NCBI RefSeq assembly: GCF_002836205.1
Contig: NZ_PJBE01000012.1
Coordinates: 806,001-870,000 of the forward strand
Length of the DNA stretch: 64,000 nucleotides
Direction of reading: 5' to 3'
Source: Shewanella sp. Choline-02u-19
Lineage (GTDB): Bacteria; Pseudomonadota; Gammaproteobacteria; Enterobacterales; Shewanellaceae
In this document: positions 36,424 through 45,570 of the stretch, in pieces
Layout: each line of letters begins with the position of its first letter
Numbering within the stretch: position 1 is the stretch's first letter
Translations under genes and position numbers: made by a program
Notes under the pieces: generated by a model
What the model saw: only the letters and a program-made list of their open reading frames with translations
What the model was told of the DNA's origin: nothing
Database searches by the model: none

Positions 36424-37700
36424 TGGAATCTGCAGCAAACCGCAATAAACGCAAAAAAATTGCCATTGTTGGATCGGGTATTTCAGGTCTTACGTGTGGG
36501 TATATTTTATCGCAGAAGCACGATGTCAGTGTTTTTGAAGCTAATGATTATATTGGTGGGCATACCGCGACTGTCGATGTCGATATGGATGGCAAACGCT
36601 ATGCTATCGATACTGGTTTTATCGTGTTTAATGATCGCACCTATCCGCGATTCGAACAGTTGCTGGCTCGCCTTGAGGTTAAGGCAATAGCCACAGAAAT
36701 GAGTTTCAGCGTACACAACTCGCTGACTAAACTTGAATATAATGGCAACACCCTGTCTAGCCTTTTTGCGCAGAAGCGCAATCTATTCCGCCCTCGTTTT
36801 TGGCTGTTTATTAGAGAGATTTTACGGTTTAACAAGTTATGTAATCAAGCATACTCAGACGACCATTATGCTTATCAAACATTAGGTGAATTACTCGATA
36901 AAGAGCGTTTTAGTGAGTTCTTCAGTTTGCATTACATACTGCCTATGGGCGCGGCTATTTGGTCATCGAGCATAGAGGATGTGAAAGCCTTTTCGCTACG
37001 ATTCTTTATTCAGTTCTTTCAGAATCATGGCTTGTTAAATATTGCCGACAGACCGCAATGGTATGTACTTGAAGGCGGATCTCGTAGCTATATTGCTGAC
37101 TTAACCGCCCCTTTTGCCTCCTCTATTCATTTGAATAGCCCTGTTAATGCGATTGAACGCAATGATGCAGGCGTGAAAATTAAGGTCAACGATCAGTGGT
37201 TGCAATTCGATGAGGTGATCTTAGCCTGTCATAGCGATCAAGCGTTGGCGATGCTAAGTGATGCCAGCGAGGATGAACAACAAGTATTGAGTAAACTGAC
37301 TTATCAAAATAATGAAGTGGTTTTGCACTGTGATGAGTCTTTATTACCAAAGCGTAAGGCCGCTTGGGCAAGTTGGAATTATCGCTTAGATGGTGATACC
37401 AAGAAGCAAGCCTCAGTGACTTACAATATGAACATATTGCAGTGTCTACCTAGCGATGCGCCCACCTTTTGCGTCACCTTGAACCAGTCTGAGCTAATTG
37501 ATACAAACAAAATAGTGCGCAGCTTTAATTATTCACACCCGGTATTTAATGAACAAACCTTGCTAGCTCAATCTCAAAAGTCATTGATCTCAGGCGTTAA
37601 TCATACTCATTTTGCTGGTGCTTACTGGTATAACGGCTTTCATGAAGATGGCGTTCACAGCGCATTTGATGTGTGTGAAGCATTTGGGCTACGCCTATGA
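36423..37700 (+). CDS. FAD-dependent amine-oxidase-like enzyme
   Basis: A 425-aa flavoprotein. The dinucleotide-binding motif VGSGISGLTCG starts near residue 16, and the GGH (YIGGHTATVDV) and YAIDTGFIVFN motifs match amine oxidase/phytoene desaturase-type proteins that sit next to cfa and DUF1365 genes in many bacteria. Its C-terminal FAGAYWYNGFHEDGVHSA is the FAD-binding end. In alphaproteobacteria relatives are tied to oxidised or furan fatty acid formation (from memory). It overlaps DUF1365 by four bases. Confidence 0.82.
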   Translation: MESAANRNKRKKIAIVGSGISGLTCGYILSQKHDVSVFEANDYIGGHTATVDVDMDGKRYAIDTGFIVFNDRTYPRFEQLLARLEVKAIATEMSFSVHNSLTKLEYNGNTLSSLFAQKRNLFRPRFWLFIREILRFNKLCNQAYSDDHYAYQTLGELLDKERFSEFFSLHYILPMGAAIWSSSIEDVKAFSLRFFIQFFQNHGLLNIADRPQWYVLEGGSRSYIADLTAPFASSIHLNSPVNAIERNDAGVKIKVNDQWLQFDEVILACHSDQALAMLSDASEDEQQVLSKLTYQNNEVVLHCDESLLPKRKAAWASWNYRLDGDTKKQASVTYNMNILQCLPSDAPTFCVTLNQSELIDTNKIVRSFNYSHPVFNEQTLLAQSQKSLISGVNHTHFAGAYWYNGFHEDGVHSAFDVCEAFGLRL

Positions 37701-38464
37701 ATATCCAGCTAAATAGCGGTATATATAAAGGAGATGTTAAGCATCGACGTTATAGTCCACGCAAACATAATTTTGATTATGAAATAGCAATGTTGGTGCT
37801 CGATCTTGACGAGCTGAACGTGATCGAACAGATGAGTTGGTTATTTTCAACCACAGGTTTTGCGCCACTGATGTTTAATCAAAAAGATTATCTAAATGAA
37901 CAGGTAAAGACTTCTGACTCCGCTATTATCGCGGATAACCTCAAAGTAAGAGTGTTGAATAAAGTCGATGAGTTAGGCGGCGATATTGAGTGTGAACGAG
38001 TGCTTTTTGTGGGTCAGGTAAGGCACTTTGGCATCTATTTTAGCCCGATTAATTGTTTCTTTTGCTACCAAGGTAGCGACGTCAGATACATGTTGGCTGA
38101 AGTCAGTAATACGCCGTGGAATCAACGTCATTATTACCTTGTTGATCTTAATAATCCGCAGCCCAGTGATAAGGCGTTTCATGTGTCCCCCTTTATGGAC
38201 TTAAACATGAAATACATATGGCGCATAGAGCCGCCATCTTCGTCTGTCAAAGTCGGGATTGAGAACCGAAGTACGCAAAAATTATTTGATGTTAACTTGT
38301 GTCTATTTCGACGGGAGATGAGCCACCATAGTTTACGCACAATGCTGCTGCAGTTCCCCTTTATGACACTCAAAATAGTGCAAGGGATCTATTGGCAAGC
38401 ACTGAAACTATTTATAAAGCGCGTGCCTTTTATTGGGCATCCAGACAAGTCAGCGGAGAGATAA
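37697..38464 (+). CDS. DUF1365 protein
   Basis: A 255-aa soluble protein of the DUF1365 family, recognised from the KHRRYSPRKHNFDYE opening, the SPINCFFCYQ motif and the HVSPFMDLNMKY motif. The family almost always occurs between an amine-oxidase-like flavoprotein and a Cfa-like methyltransferase. Its reaction is unknown; a role in converting fatty acyl chains with those neighbours is inferred. It has a possible amphipathic C-terminal helix. Confidence 0.85.
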   Translation: MNIQLNSGIYKGDVKHRRYSPRKHNFDYEIAMLVLDLDELNVIEQMSWLFSTTGFAPLMFNQKDYLNEQVKTSDSAIIADNLKVRVLNKVDELGGDIECERVLFVGQVRHFGIYFSPINCFFCYQGSDVRYMLAEVSNTPWNQRHYYLVDLNNPQPSDKAFHVSPFMDLNMKYIWRIEPPSSSVKVGIENRSTQKLFDVNLCLFRREMSHHSLRTMLLQFPFMTLKIVQGIYWQALKLFIKRVPFIGHPDKSAER

Positions 38465-38466
38465 TA

Positions 38467-39717
38467 ATGGACAATACTGTAACCAAGAAAAGTCTGACTA
38501 GCGCAGCTTTACCCGATAGCTTAGCGAGAAAGTTATTGCTAAGCGTATTACCAGGGCTAGCCGATGGTCACTTAAGTTTGATCGACGGCGATAATAGCTA
38601 TGAGTTCGGCAGCAAGGATTCAGATCTACATGCAACGTTAATCGTCAAGCATCCCCGTTTCTATCGGCAGATCTTGTTGTCTGGTTCTATTGGTGCGGGT
38701 GAAGCCTACATTCAAAACGACTGGACCAGTCCCGATCTCACCAAGGTGGTACAGATCTTTGCCAAAAATTTGCCGTTGCTGGATAAATTAGAGCAGAAGT
38801 TATCTTGGTTGACCACACCTTTTAGCAGAGTCGCTCATCTGTTCAAGCGTAATACGCAAGCAGGCTCAAAGAAGAATATTTTGGCCCATTACGACTTAGG
38901 CAATGACATGTACCAAGCCTTTCTTGATAAAGAAATGCTGTATTCAAGTGCGTTGTATCCGCATGCTGACGCTTCATTAGAGGAAGCACAGCAACATAAA
39001 CTTAAGACTATTTGTGAGCGACTCGACTTGAAAGCTGGGCAAACGCTGCTTGAGGTCGGCACTGGTTGGGGAGCCCTCGCCATTTATGCTGCTAAGCACT
39101 ACGGCGTGAAAGTGACAACGACAACCATTTCAGATGCCCAGTTTGAATATGCAGTAGCGCGAGTGATACAGGAAGGGTTAACGGACAGTGTCACCTTGCT
39201 TAAAGACGACTACCGGATCTTAACCGGAGAGTATGATCGCGTGGTTTCTATTGAGATGATTGAGGCGGTAGGGCATGAGTACTTACCCGGATTCTTTAAG
39301 AAACTACAAGCACTGTTAAAGCCCAATGGACGCCTGTTAATTCAAGCGATCACCATCGTCGATCAGCGCTATAACAGTTATCGCAAGAGTGTTGATTTTA
39401 TTCAGCGCTATATTTTCCCTGGCGGCTGTTTACCGTCTGTAACGCGCATGACCAATGAACTGACTAAACACACTGATTTTGTCACTTGGTCAGTGGATGA
39501 TATGGGCTTGGACTATGCTAAAACCGTCAAGGACTGGCAGGACAATTTCGACGCTGCGTTACCAAAAATTAAGGCACTAGGTTATGGCGATGATTTTATC
39601 CGTATGTGGAAATTCTACCTAAGTTATTGTGAAGGTGGCTTCCTTGAACGCACCACCAGTGCAGTTCACCTAGTCGCGGTTAGACCGCAATATCGCCCTA
39701 CGCAGCAACAGGGTTAA
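38467..39717 (+). CDS. Cyclopropane-fatty-acyl-phospholipid synthase-like methyltransferase
   Basis: 416 aa from the ATG at 38467; the frame is open upstream but there it overlaps DUF1365. The SAM motif LLEVGTGWGALAIYAA and the Glu-bearing SIEMIEAVGHEY stretch match Cfa; YIFPGGCLPS and the C-terminal SYCEGGFLERT are also typical. It should transfer a methyl or methylene group from SAM to unsaturated acyl chains of membrane lipids. Whether it makes a cyclopropane or a methylated chain cannot be decided from sequence; the flavoprotein partner favours a further modified product. Confidence 0.88.
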   Translation: MDNTVTKKSLTSAALPDSLARKLLLSVLPGLADGHLSLIDGDNSYEFGSKDSDLHATLIVKHPRFYRQILLSGSIGAGEAYIQNDWTSPDLTKVVQIFAKNLPLLDKLEQKLSWLTTPFSRVAHLFKRNTQAGSKKNILAHYDLGNDMYQAFLDKEMLYSSALYPHADASLEEAQQHKLKTICERLDLKAGQTLLEVGTGWGALAIYAAKHYGVKVTTTTISDAQFEYAVARVIQEGLTDSVTLLKDDYRILTGEYDRVVSIEMIEAVGHEYLPGFFKKLQALLKPNGRLLIQAITIVDQRYNSYRKSVDFIQRYIFPGGCLPSVTRMTNELTKHTDFVTWSVDDMGLDYAKTVKDWQDNFDAALPKIKALGYGDDFIRMWKFYLSYCEGGFLERTTSAVHLVAVRPQYRPTQQQG

Positions 39718-39718
39718 T

Positions 39719-40234
39719 ATGTTTCAGGTTTGGGTCGATAAGTTAGCATCGCAATATTTAACGGTCGTTAATTTGCTAATGTTCCAATGTGTGTGGTGGT
39801 TATCTATTTTGTACCAAAATAGCGCATTGGGACTTAGCTTAGGTTTGTTGTTGTTTCATTTCATCTTATCAAGCCGGATGCAGCTTGATTTCATGCTAAT
39901 GCTGAAAGTGGTGCTGTTGGGGATCGCTGTTGATTCTGGGTTGATCTTTAGCGGTGTTTTTCATTTTAGTGAGACACCTTACTGGCTCATATTACTTTGG
40001 TGTCACTTTGCTATCAGTCTAGGTTACAGTTTGGCGTTTACTCAAAAACTACCATGGTATATCAATGCTTTACTCGGAGGCGTGTTTGGCTGTATCAGCT
40101 ATTTAGCCGGAGCGCGCTTTGATGCCGTTCACCTGCCGCTGGAGTATTTAAGCAGTGCAATGATCTTGTTTGCCATCTGGATCGTAATATTCCCTATATT
40201 CGTCAATATCAGCAGGCGAATGCTCAAGGATTAA
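39719..40234 (+). CDS. DUF2878 membrane protein
   Basis: A 171-aa hydrophobic protein with five to six membrane segments. The pattern matches DUF2878, a family found behind Cfa-like genes. It has no visible catalytic motif. It starts two bases after the methyltransferase stop. Function unknown; it may act on or shield membrane lipid substrates. Confidence 0.75.
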   Translation: MFQVWVDKLASQYLTVVNLLMFQCVWWLSILYQNSALGLSLGLLLFHFILSSRMQLDFMLMLKVVLLGIAVDSGLIFSGVFHFSETPYWLILLWCHFAISLGYSLAFTQKLPWYINALLGGVFGCISYLAGARFDAVHLPLEYLSSAMILFAIWIVIFPIFVNISRRMLKD

Positions 40235-40276
40235 CGCCCCGTTTGTTCTCTGGATGATTTTATAGGAATGGTTAAC

Positions 40277-40897
40277 ATGGGTTATTCTGTTGTAAATCGC
40301 ACTATCTTATTGACCGTCTTCATGTTTAGCGCTGCTTGCCTTGCGCAAGAGGGGCCGGTTGAGGAGCTGACTCACACCATTCCTCCTAATCCCACGCCAG
40401 ATTTACCCTCTACAGTAGACGCTCAAGTTGAGCAGAGTTTTGCAGCCAGTGTTGCATCATTTCAAGAAGTGGGGCGAGGCGAGATGCAGTGGTGGTGGTT
40501 TACACTTTACCGAGCAAGGTTACTGACGCCTGATGGCGCTTATAGGCAAGGGCAGTATCCGCTAGTATTAGACATTGAGTACTACCAAGATATCCCTAGT
40601 TCACGTTTGCTCGAAGCAACGTTAGATCAATGGCAGCATCTCGGCCTAGACGACAACCGTCAGCTGCTGTGGCAAACCACTCTTAGTGAGCTTTGGCCTG
40701 ATGTTACAGAAGGTGACAAGTTGAGCCTTAAGGTGATGAGTCCGCAAGTTAGCCAATTTTATTTCAACGGAAAACCACTGTCCAAGGCGATGCCTGCAGG
40801 TTTTAGTGACGACTTCTTATCGATTTGGTTGTCGGATCAAACCAGTCGCCCAGACCTTAGAAAACAGCTACTCGGGGAGGTCGCATGCGATTGTTAA
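40277..40897 (+). CDS. Secreted chalcone isomerase-like protein
   Basis: 206 aa from the ATG at 40277, which has AGGA nine bases in front; an ATG at 40268 lies directly against that site. After a signal peptide of about 24 residues (ending SAACLAQ) comes a chalcone-isomerase-like fold with the pattern WWFTLYRARLLTPDG, LDIEYYQDIPS and GDKLSLKV. Bacterial members bind fatty acids rather than flavonoids, which fits the lipid-modifying neighbours. It overlaps the next gene by 13 bp. Confidence 0.78.
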   Translation: MGYSVVNRTILLTVFMFSAACLAQEGPVEELTHTIPPNPTPDLPSTVDAQVEQSFAASVASFQEVGRGEMQWWWFTLYRARLLTPDGAYRQGQYPLVLDIEYYQDIPSSRLLEATLDQWQHLGLDDNRQLLWQTTLSELWPDVTEGDKLSLKVMSPQVSQFYFNGKPLSKAMPAGFSDDFLSIWLSDQTSRPDLRKQLLGEVACDC

Positions 40898-41496
40898 GCA
40901 AACAGAAAGACATCAGATTTTTGGCTATCGCGTCATTTAGGGTTTTGTTTACCCTGTGCGTCGCACTATTACTTAATGCGTGCACCAGTCGCGATATTGA
41001 AGATTACCAAGATAGCACTCCAAACTTGGATTTAAAGCAGTTTTTTGATGGTTCGCTAACGGCCCACGGTGTGGTTGAGGATTTTAGTGGCCATGTTGTA
41101 CGGCGTTTCACCGTCAAAATGTTTGCCCGCTGGGATGGTGATAACGGCGAGATAAAAGAGTGGTTTATCTATGATGACGGCGAGAAGCAAACTCGCATTT
41201 GGAATATCGTTAGCTTAGGTGAGGGCAACTATTCTGGTGGGGCAAATGATATTTTAGGTGATGCCACTGGCCGCGCTGTTGGCATGGCACTGCAGTGGGA
41301 GTATGAAATGTTATTGCCCGTTGATGACAGTGAATATCAAGTACGCTTCGATGATTGGATGTATCTAGTAGATGAAAATACCATTATCAATCGCAGCGAT
41401 ATTATCAAGTTTGGCATTACCATGGCACAAGTCACGTTGGTTATCACCAAGCAACCAACGGCAGATTTTTCCGATTTGACCATAGCAGTGGATTGA
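40885..41496 (+). CDS. DUF3833 lipoprotein
   Basis: A 203-aa lipoprotein: a signal peptide with an LNAC lipobox is followed by a beta-rich domain of the DUF3833 type (FFDGSLTAHGVVEDFSG, TVKMFARWDG, YQVRFDDWMY). The family is recurrent at the end of photolyase/Cfa clusters in Shewanella and Vibrio. Function unknown; a lipocalin-like role with the chalcone-isomerase-like protein is possible. A GGAGG site precedes the ATG. It appears to be the last gene of the operon. Confidence 0.82.
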   Translation: MRLLSKQKDIRFLAIASFRVLFTLCVALLLNACTSRDIEDYQDSTPNLDLKQFFDGSLTAHGVVEDFSGHVVRRFTVKMFARWDGDNGEIKEWFIYDDGEKQTRIWNIVSLGEGNYSGGANDILGDATGRAVGMALQWEYEMLLPVDDSEYQVRFDDWMYLVDENTIINRSDIIKFGITMAQVTLVITKQPTADFSDLTIAVD

Positions 41497-41632
41497 GCCG
41501 ACCTGAATAATAGTAAGAAATCGCATTTACTATCAGCCAATAATTCATGTAGGGTAACCGTTAGGGTATTCAACTGAACTCTTAATTACGGCCTCAAGGT
41601 TATAAGTTCAAGTTATTAAAAAGGAATTGTTA

Positions 41633-41821
41633 ATGAAATTTGTCGCTATTTTATCAGCGCTTTTTGTATTGTCGGCCTGTGGTTCCAATGCCAGTTATTC
41701 TGTCTCAGCCAGTTCTGATGACGACGTGATGAGTTCAAGGCAGGCGCCTATGGTAAATGATAGTACGCCTATCATTAATGACGAACTGACCAAAGAAGCG
41801 GAAGAGAAAGAGAAAAAATAG
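41633..41821 (+). CDS. Small lipoprotein
   Basis: 62 aa from the ATG at 41633 (AAGGA at seven bases); a TTG six bases earlier is unlikely. A signal peptide with lipobox LSACG is followed by a short charged tail that ends in a Lys/Glu-rich stretch. It resembles nothing I recognise. It is 137 bp behind the operon, so it may be separate. Confidence 0.6.
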   Translation: MKFVAILSALFVLSACGSNASYSVSASSDDDVMSSRQAPMVNDSTPIINDELTKEAEEKEKK

Positions 41822-41835
41822 GCAAAAAGTCAATC

Positions 41836-41858
41836 GAGCGTAAATCAAATTTACGCTC
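41836..41858. terminator. Hairpin between convergent small genes
   Basis: GAGCGTAAAT / ATTTACGCTC with a 3-nt loop. No T run, but the position between a plus-strand lipoprotein gene and a minus-strand DUF3634-like gene suits a bidirectional stop signal. Confidence 0.5.
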
Positions 41859-41873
41859 TCAAGCTCGCAATCG

Positions 41874-42218
41874 TTAAGATGTTTTACGGCTATTATCGAC
41901 CTGCTTTTTATCATAATACTCAAACGGGAACATATTTCTGATCCTTTGAGTGACGTCATCGCCGACATTCGCCGACACATGCAGCCTGACTCCACCGAGC
42001 TTTTCCGCTCTAACGGTGCAAGTGAGCTTGTTAGATTTAGCGATAGCGCGACACTCTTTTTCAAACTTTTCTGGGATCTTACCTTTGTGGGAGCTGAGTC
42101 GGCCCTCTTTAAAGTGCATCTCAAATACAGTTAATCCTTTCTTACCGCTGAAAATCAATTTGTAGACCAAAAAAATACCGAGAGCAATAACAGCGATTTT
42201 AACTAGTGTTGGCGTCAT
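41874..42218 (-). CDS. DUF3634-like single-pass membrane protein
   Basis: A 114-aa protein with one N-terminal membrane segment (about 4-22) and a basic soluble domain. HFKEGRLSSHKGKIPEKFEKEC and RIRNMFPFEYY match DUF3634, a small family of Vibrio and Shewanella with no assigned function. It is a single gene. Confidence 0.7.
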   Translation of the reverse strand: MTPTLVKIAVIALGIFLVYKLIFSGKKGLTVFEMHFKEGRLSSHKGKIPEKFEKECRAIAKSNKLTCTVRAEKLGGVRLHVSANVGDDVTQRIRNMFPFEYYDKKQVDNSRKTS

Positions 42219-42676
42219 ATTTATTCCTTTTGCTTTAATCCAATTTTTAAACCTTGAGCCTTAAGGCTAAGATACTCTGGCTGGTCATTTTTTTAAAGTA
42301 GCCAGAGCACAGTTTGCCAAGATTTGTAATCTTTCGATCACTAGGATCTACTTTAGTGTAGTCAAGGGATTTAGTGTGTCGGTCTATTTTCTGTAAAGGA
42401 TGAAAAAGTATGATCGCTTCAAACATACAAGGGTGATCGGTGTTGTGTCAGTAGTAGGCTGACCTAATAGATAATCAAACGCGGGTTTTTCAGAGCGCAG
42501 TGAGGAACATGCTAATTTAAGTAAGTATTAGTGCAAGGTTAGTTAACTGTCCTGCAATGGCGAGGCTATTTTAATACCCAAGTTAAGGTCATCACTCTGA
42601 GCTTTGGTGAATGTCTCATAAAAAAACCGCCATTAGGCGGTTTTTATAGGGAGGGATCAGGTTCGCAACAACGGGT
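42219..42676. other. 458-bp intergenic region
   Basis: No gene seen. The right end holds the porin terminator (42622-42646). The rest shows no repeat or palindrome of note. Confidence 0.5.
42622..42646. terminator. Terminator of the TorF-like gene
   Basis: AAAAACCGCC / GGCGGTTTTT with a 4-nt loop and T runs on both strands. Confidence 0.9.
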
Positions 42677-43399
42677 TTAGAAAGCGTAACTTGCTGATGC
42701 TAAAACAGTACCGTCATTTCTCCAAGGCTCTGAAGAGTCGATGATATTTTCGCTGCTTAGGTTAGTGTCTAGCCAGGCTACAGACAACGCCACGCCGCCC
42801 AACTCTGTCGAGACGCCAATAGAATAATCAGCATAGTTTTCGCCCCAATCATAGTCAGCACCGTCACCATAGCTATAACCTACGTGAGCATCAATACTCC
42901 AGTTTTCAGCAATTTCATAAGAGTAGTTTAGCTCGGTATAGTTAAGTGATATGTCTTTATTGGAGTAGTCGTTGGTGTACCACTGCGCTAGATGAAAATC
43001 AGCAAAGTAAAGACCCACAGAGGCTTCTAAATACTGTGTGCTTTCATCTTGTCCTGGATAAGTGTAGTAAGTCAAAGTGACATCGTATTCTACGGCATCA
43101 TCTTCGCCAAAAGCGCCAGCGTAGCCTGCATAGATATCGATTTCGACATCAGCATCATAACTGTCATCATCTACGTTACTTGCCCAAGCACCTAAAAATA
43201 GGCCGTTGTCCATGCTGAAATCGACGCTGCCTTGCACGGCAAAGTCACCGGCGGTTTGTGACACACCGCGAAAGCGATAATCATTGGTGACGCCAATTTC
43301 GCCTGACACTTCAGCTTGGGCTAGAGGTGCAATTAGCGCTGTTGATAAGGTAAGACCGACAACTAGGGCAATCCGTTTTTTATTGAATTTTTTATACAC
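42677..43399 (-). CDS. TorF family outer-membrane porin-like protein
   Basis: A 240-aa protein with a signal peptide ending at LAQA (about residue 29) and an alternating pattern of aromatic beta-strands ending in the C-terminal Phe (ASASYAF) of outer-membrane barrels. The opening EVSGEIGVTNDYRFRGVSQT matches the TorF/TIGR02001 (Gcw_chp) family, proposed porins in marine gammaproteobacteria. It is next to the beta-alanine gene cluster on the same strand, so it may help with substrate uptake, but a 122-bp gap separates them. Confidence 0.85.
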   Translation of the reverse strand: MYKKFNKKRIALVVGLTLSTALIAPLAQAEVSGEIGVTNDYRFRGVSQTAGDFAVQGSVDFSMDNGLFLGAWASNVDDDSYDADVEIDIYAGYAGAFGEDDAVEYDVTLTYYTYPGQDESTQYLEASVGLYFADFHLAQWYTNDYSNKDISLNYTELNYSYEIAENWSIDAHVGYSYGDGADYDWGENYADYSIGVSTELGGVALSVAWLDTNLSSENIIDSSEPWRNDGTVLASASYAF

Positions 43400-43521
43400 G
43401 GTAGTTTCTCCATTTACTATGTTGACTTAGATGCTCTATTTTTATGTTTTAAGCATCTTTCGGTTTGCCAAACAGCAGCGTTAGCTACGACCTCATGGCT
43501 AAATAATGATTTCACATTCCT

Positions 43522-43905
43522 TTACTGCTGATTAGGCTCGAAAATCACATATACTTTACGGCAGCTCTCAAGTACCTCCCAAGTACCTTTAAACCCGGCT
43601 GGGATCACAAATCTATCACCCGTTCTAACGGTCATTTGAGTACCGTTACTGTCAGTGATAACACTGGCACCCGATAGAATTTCACAATATTCATGTTCGC
43701 TATAAGCAACTTTCCAGCGACCTATATCACCCTGCCAAACACCGACATGGAATTGATCGCAGTCACTTGAGTAATGATTCTGTAAGTGCTGCTCAGGGTC
43801 GCCCTGCAATACTTTTTCGACACTGAGTTTGTAACGTTCAACAGCAGTATTGATCGCTGCAAAATTAATGATTGAGTCGATACCTATGGTCATTGAACTG
43901 TCCAT
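43522..43905 (-). CDS. Single-domain cupin of the beta-alanine cluster (BauB-like)
   Basis: 127 aa from the ATG at 43905, with AGGA five bases in front. One cupin_3 (DUF861) domain: YSEHEYCEILSGASVI then GDRFVIPAGFKG. It is the third gene of the set aminotransferase - semialdehyde dehydrogenase - cupin. The Pseudomonas bau cluster for beta-alanine also contains a small cupin gene (BauB, from memory), which is why I compare it. The cupin's reaction is unknown. Confidence 0.72.
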   Translation of the reverse strand: MDSSMTIGIDSIINFAAINTAVERYKLSVEKVLQGDPEQHLQNHYSSDCDQFHVGVWQGDIGRWKVAYSEHEYCEILSGASVITDSNGTQMTVRTGDRFVIPAGFKGTWEVLESCRKVYVIFEPNQQ

Positions 43906-43958
43906 TTTATTCCTATATTCAAATAGCAAATGCGCAGCGTTAACTGCGCATCTAGGGG

Positions 43959-45452
43959 CTATTTCATCGTTGGCATTACAAACTCAGCTTTTGATTGCTT
44001 GCTTGGCTGAGGCCAGCGCGCGGTAATCGCTTTGCGCTTGGTGTAAAAGCGCACTCCATCTGGACCATGCATATGCAAAGGACCAAATAGCGAACGTTTC
44101 CAACCGCCAAAACTATGGAACGCCATCGGTACAGGGATAGGGACATTGACGCCGACCATACCCACTTGTACGTGGTGACAGAAATGGCGCGCCGCTTCAC
44201 CGCTTTGGGTAAAGATCGCAGTGCCGTTACCAAACTCATGGTCGTTGATGAGTTGCAGCGCTTCGGCGTAATCTTTGACGCGCACAATGGCGAGTACAGG
44301 GCCAAAAATCTCTTCTTTGTAGATAGTCATTTCTGGTGTGACATGGTCGAATAAGCAGCCACCTAAGAAGTAGCCTTGTTCATGATCCGTCACTGTTAGC
44401 TGACGACCATCGGCGAGTAACTTGGCGCCTTCGTTCACGCCCGTTTCAATATAGTTAGTGACTTTCTCTAAATGCTGAGCAGAGATAAGTGGTCCCATGT
44501 CCATCTCTGGGGTGACACCGTTGCCGACTTTTAGCGACTTGATTTGAGGCAATAGTTTTTCGACTAAAGCATCACCTGAATCACCCACTGCCAGTACCAC
44601 AGATATCGCCATACAACGCTCGCCAGCACTGCCGTATGCAGCGCCCATTAGTGAGCCAACGGCCTGATCTAAATCAGCATCTGGCATCAGCACCATATGG
44701 TTTTTAGCCCCGCCCAATGCTTGGACGCGTTTACCGTGTGCCGATGCCGTTGCGTAAATATATTCCGCAATTGGGGTGGAGCCGACAAAGCTAATAGCAT
44801 GTACATCTTTATGGGTGAGTAGCGTATCTACCGCTTCTTTGTCACCGTTAACAACGTTGAATACACCATCTGGTAAGCCCGCTTCGGTAAGGAGTTCAGC
44901 CATACGCATGACTGAGCTTGGATCTTTTTCAGACGGCTTCATGATAAAGCTATTACCGCAGGCAATTGCGATAGGGAACATCCACATTGGCACCATCACC
45001 GGGAAGTTAAACGGGGCAATACCCGCTACCACGCCCAATGATTGATTGAGTGTCCAAGCATCAACGCCACCGCCAACTTGCTCGGTATGTTCGCCTTTGA
45101 GTAGATGAGGAATACCACAGGCAAACTCAACCACTTCAAGACCACGAATAATTTCACCTTTGGCATCATCAAGCACTTTTCCGTGTTCGCGGGTGATAAG
45201 TTCGGCCATCTGATCCATATTGGCTTCGACTAACGCCTTGAACTTAAACAGGACGCGCGCCCGGTTTAGCGGGGTGATTTTAGACCAAGACTCATGGGCC
45301 TTTTTTGCTATTTCAATTGCATCTACAACATCCGCTGCGCTGGCTAAAGAAACGGTAGCGCGTTGCTCTCCCGTTGCGGGTTCAAAAATCGCTTGTGTAC
45401 GTTGGCTAGGCGATGTGTGGCCGCCATTAATGTAATGGTTAATCGTGTGCAT
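43959..45452 (-). CDS. mmsA: (Methyl)malonate-semialdehyde dehydrogenase, CoA-acylating
   Basis: A 497-aa aldehyde dehydrogenase of the MmsA/BauC/IolA type. Catalytic C280 lies in GSAGERCMAISV and the NAD site in GIAPFNFPVMVPMWMFP; the latter matches CoA-acylating members rather than betaine-type ones. The neighbouring beta-alanine-type aminotransferase would make malonate semialdehyde, which this enzyme would convert to acetyl-CoA and CO2. Valine or inositol breakdown is the other possible use of the family, but no such genes are nearby. Confidence 0.88.
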   Translation of the reverse strand: MHTINHYINGGHTSPSQRTQAIFEPATGEQRATVSLASAADVVDAIEIAKKAHESWSKITPLNRARVLFKFKALVEANMDQMAELITREHGKVLDDAKGEIIRGLEVVEFACGIPHLLKGEHTEQVGGGVDAWTLNQSLGVVAGIAPFNFPVMVPMWMFPIAIACGNSFIMKPSEKDPSSVMRMAELLTEAGLPDGVFNVVNGDKEAVDTLLTHKDVHAISFVGSTPIAEYIYATASAHGKRVQALGGAKNHMVLMPDADLDQAVGSLMGAAYGSAGERCMAISVVLAVGDSGDALVEKLLPQIKSLKVGNGVTPEMDMGPLISAQHLEKVTNYIETGVNEGAKLLADGRQLTVTDHEQGYFLGGCLFDHVTPEMTIYKEEIFGPVLAIVRVKDYAEALQLINDHEFGNGTAIFTQSGEAARHFCHHVQVGMVGVNVPIPVPMAFHSFGGWKRSLFGPLHMHGPDGVRFYTKRKAITARWPQPSKQSKAEFVMPTMK

Positions 45453-45570
45453 AGCGCAAAATCCTAATGTTATTCCCTGCTGGGAACCAAGGGTGTTAAT
45501 GAGTGTTAATGGATCCGCCTATGACATCATTCGCGCAAACTGGCGCGACAACATGCAATAGGCACAGAGA

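Noticed and set aside
37540..37900. ATGAACA 7-mers inside the amine-oxidase and DUF1365 genes
   Set aside because: They are within coding sequence and lack the AT-rich left part of the PuuR box; expected by chance.
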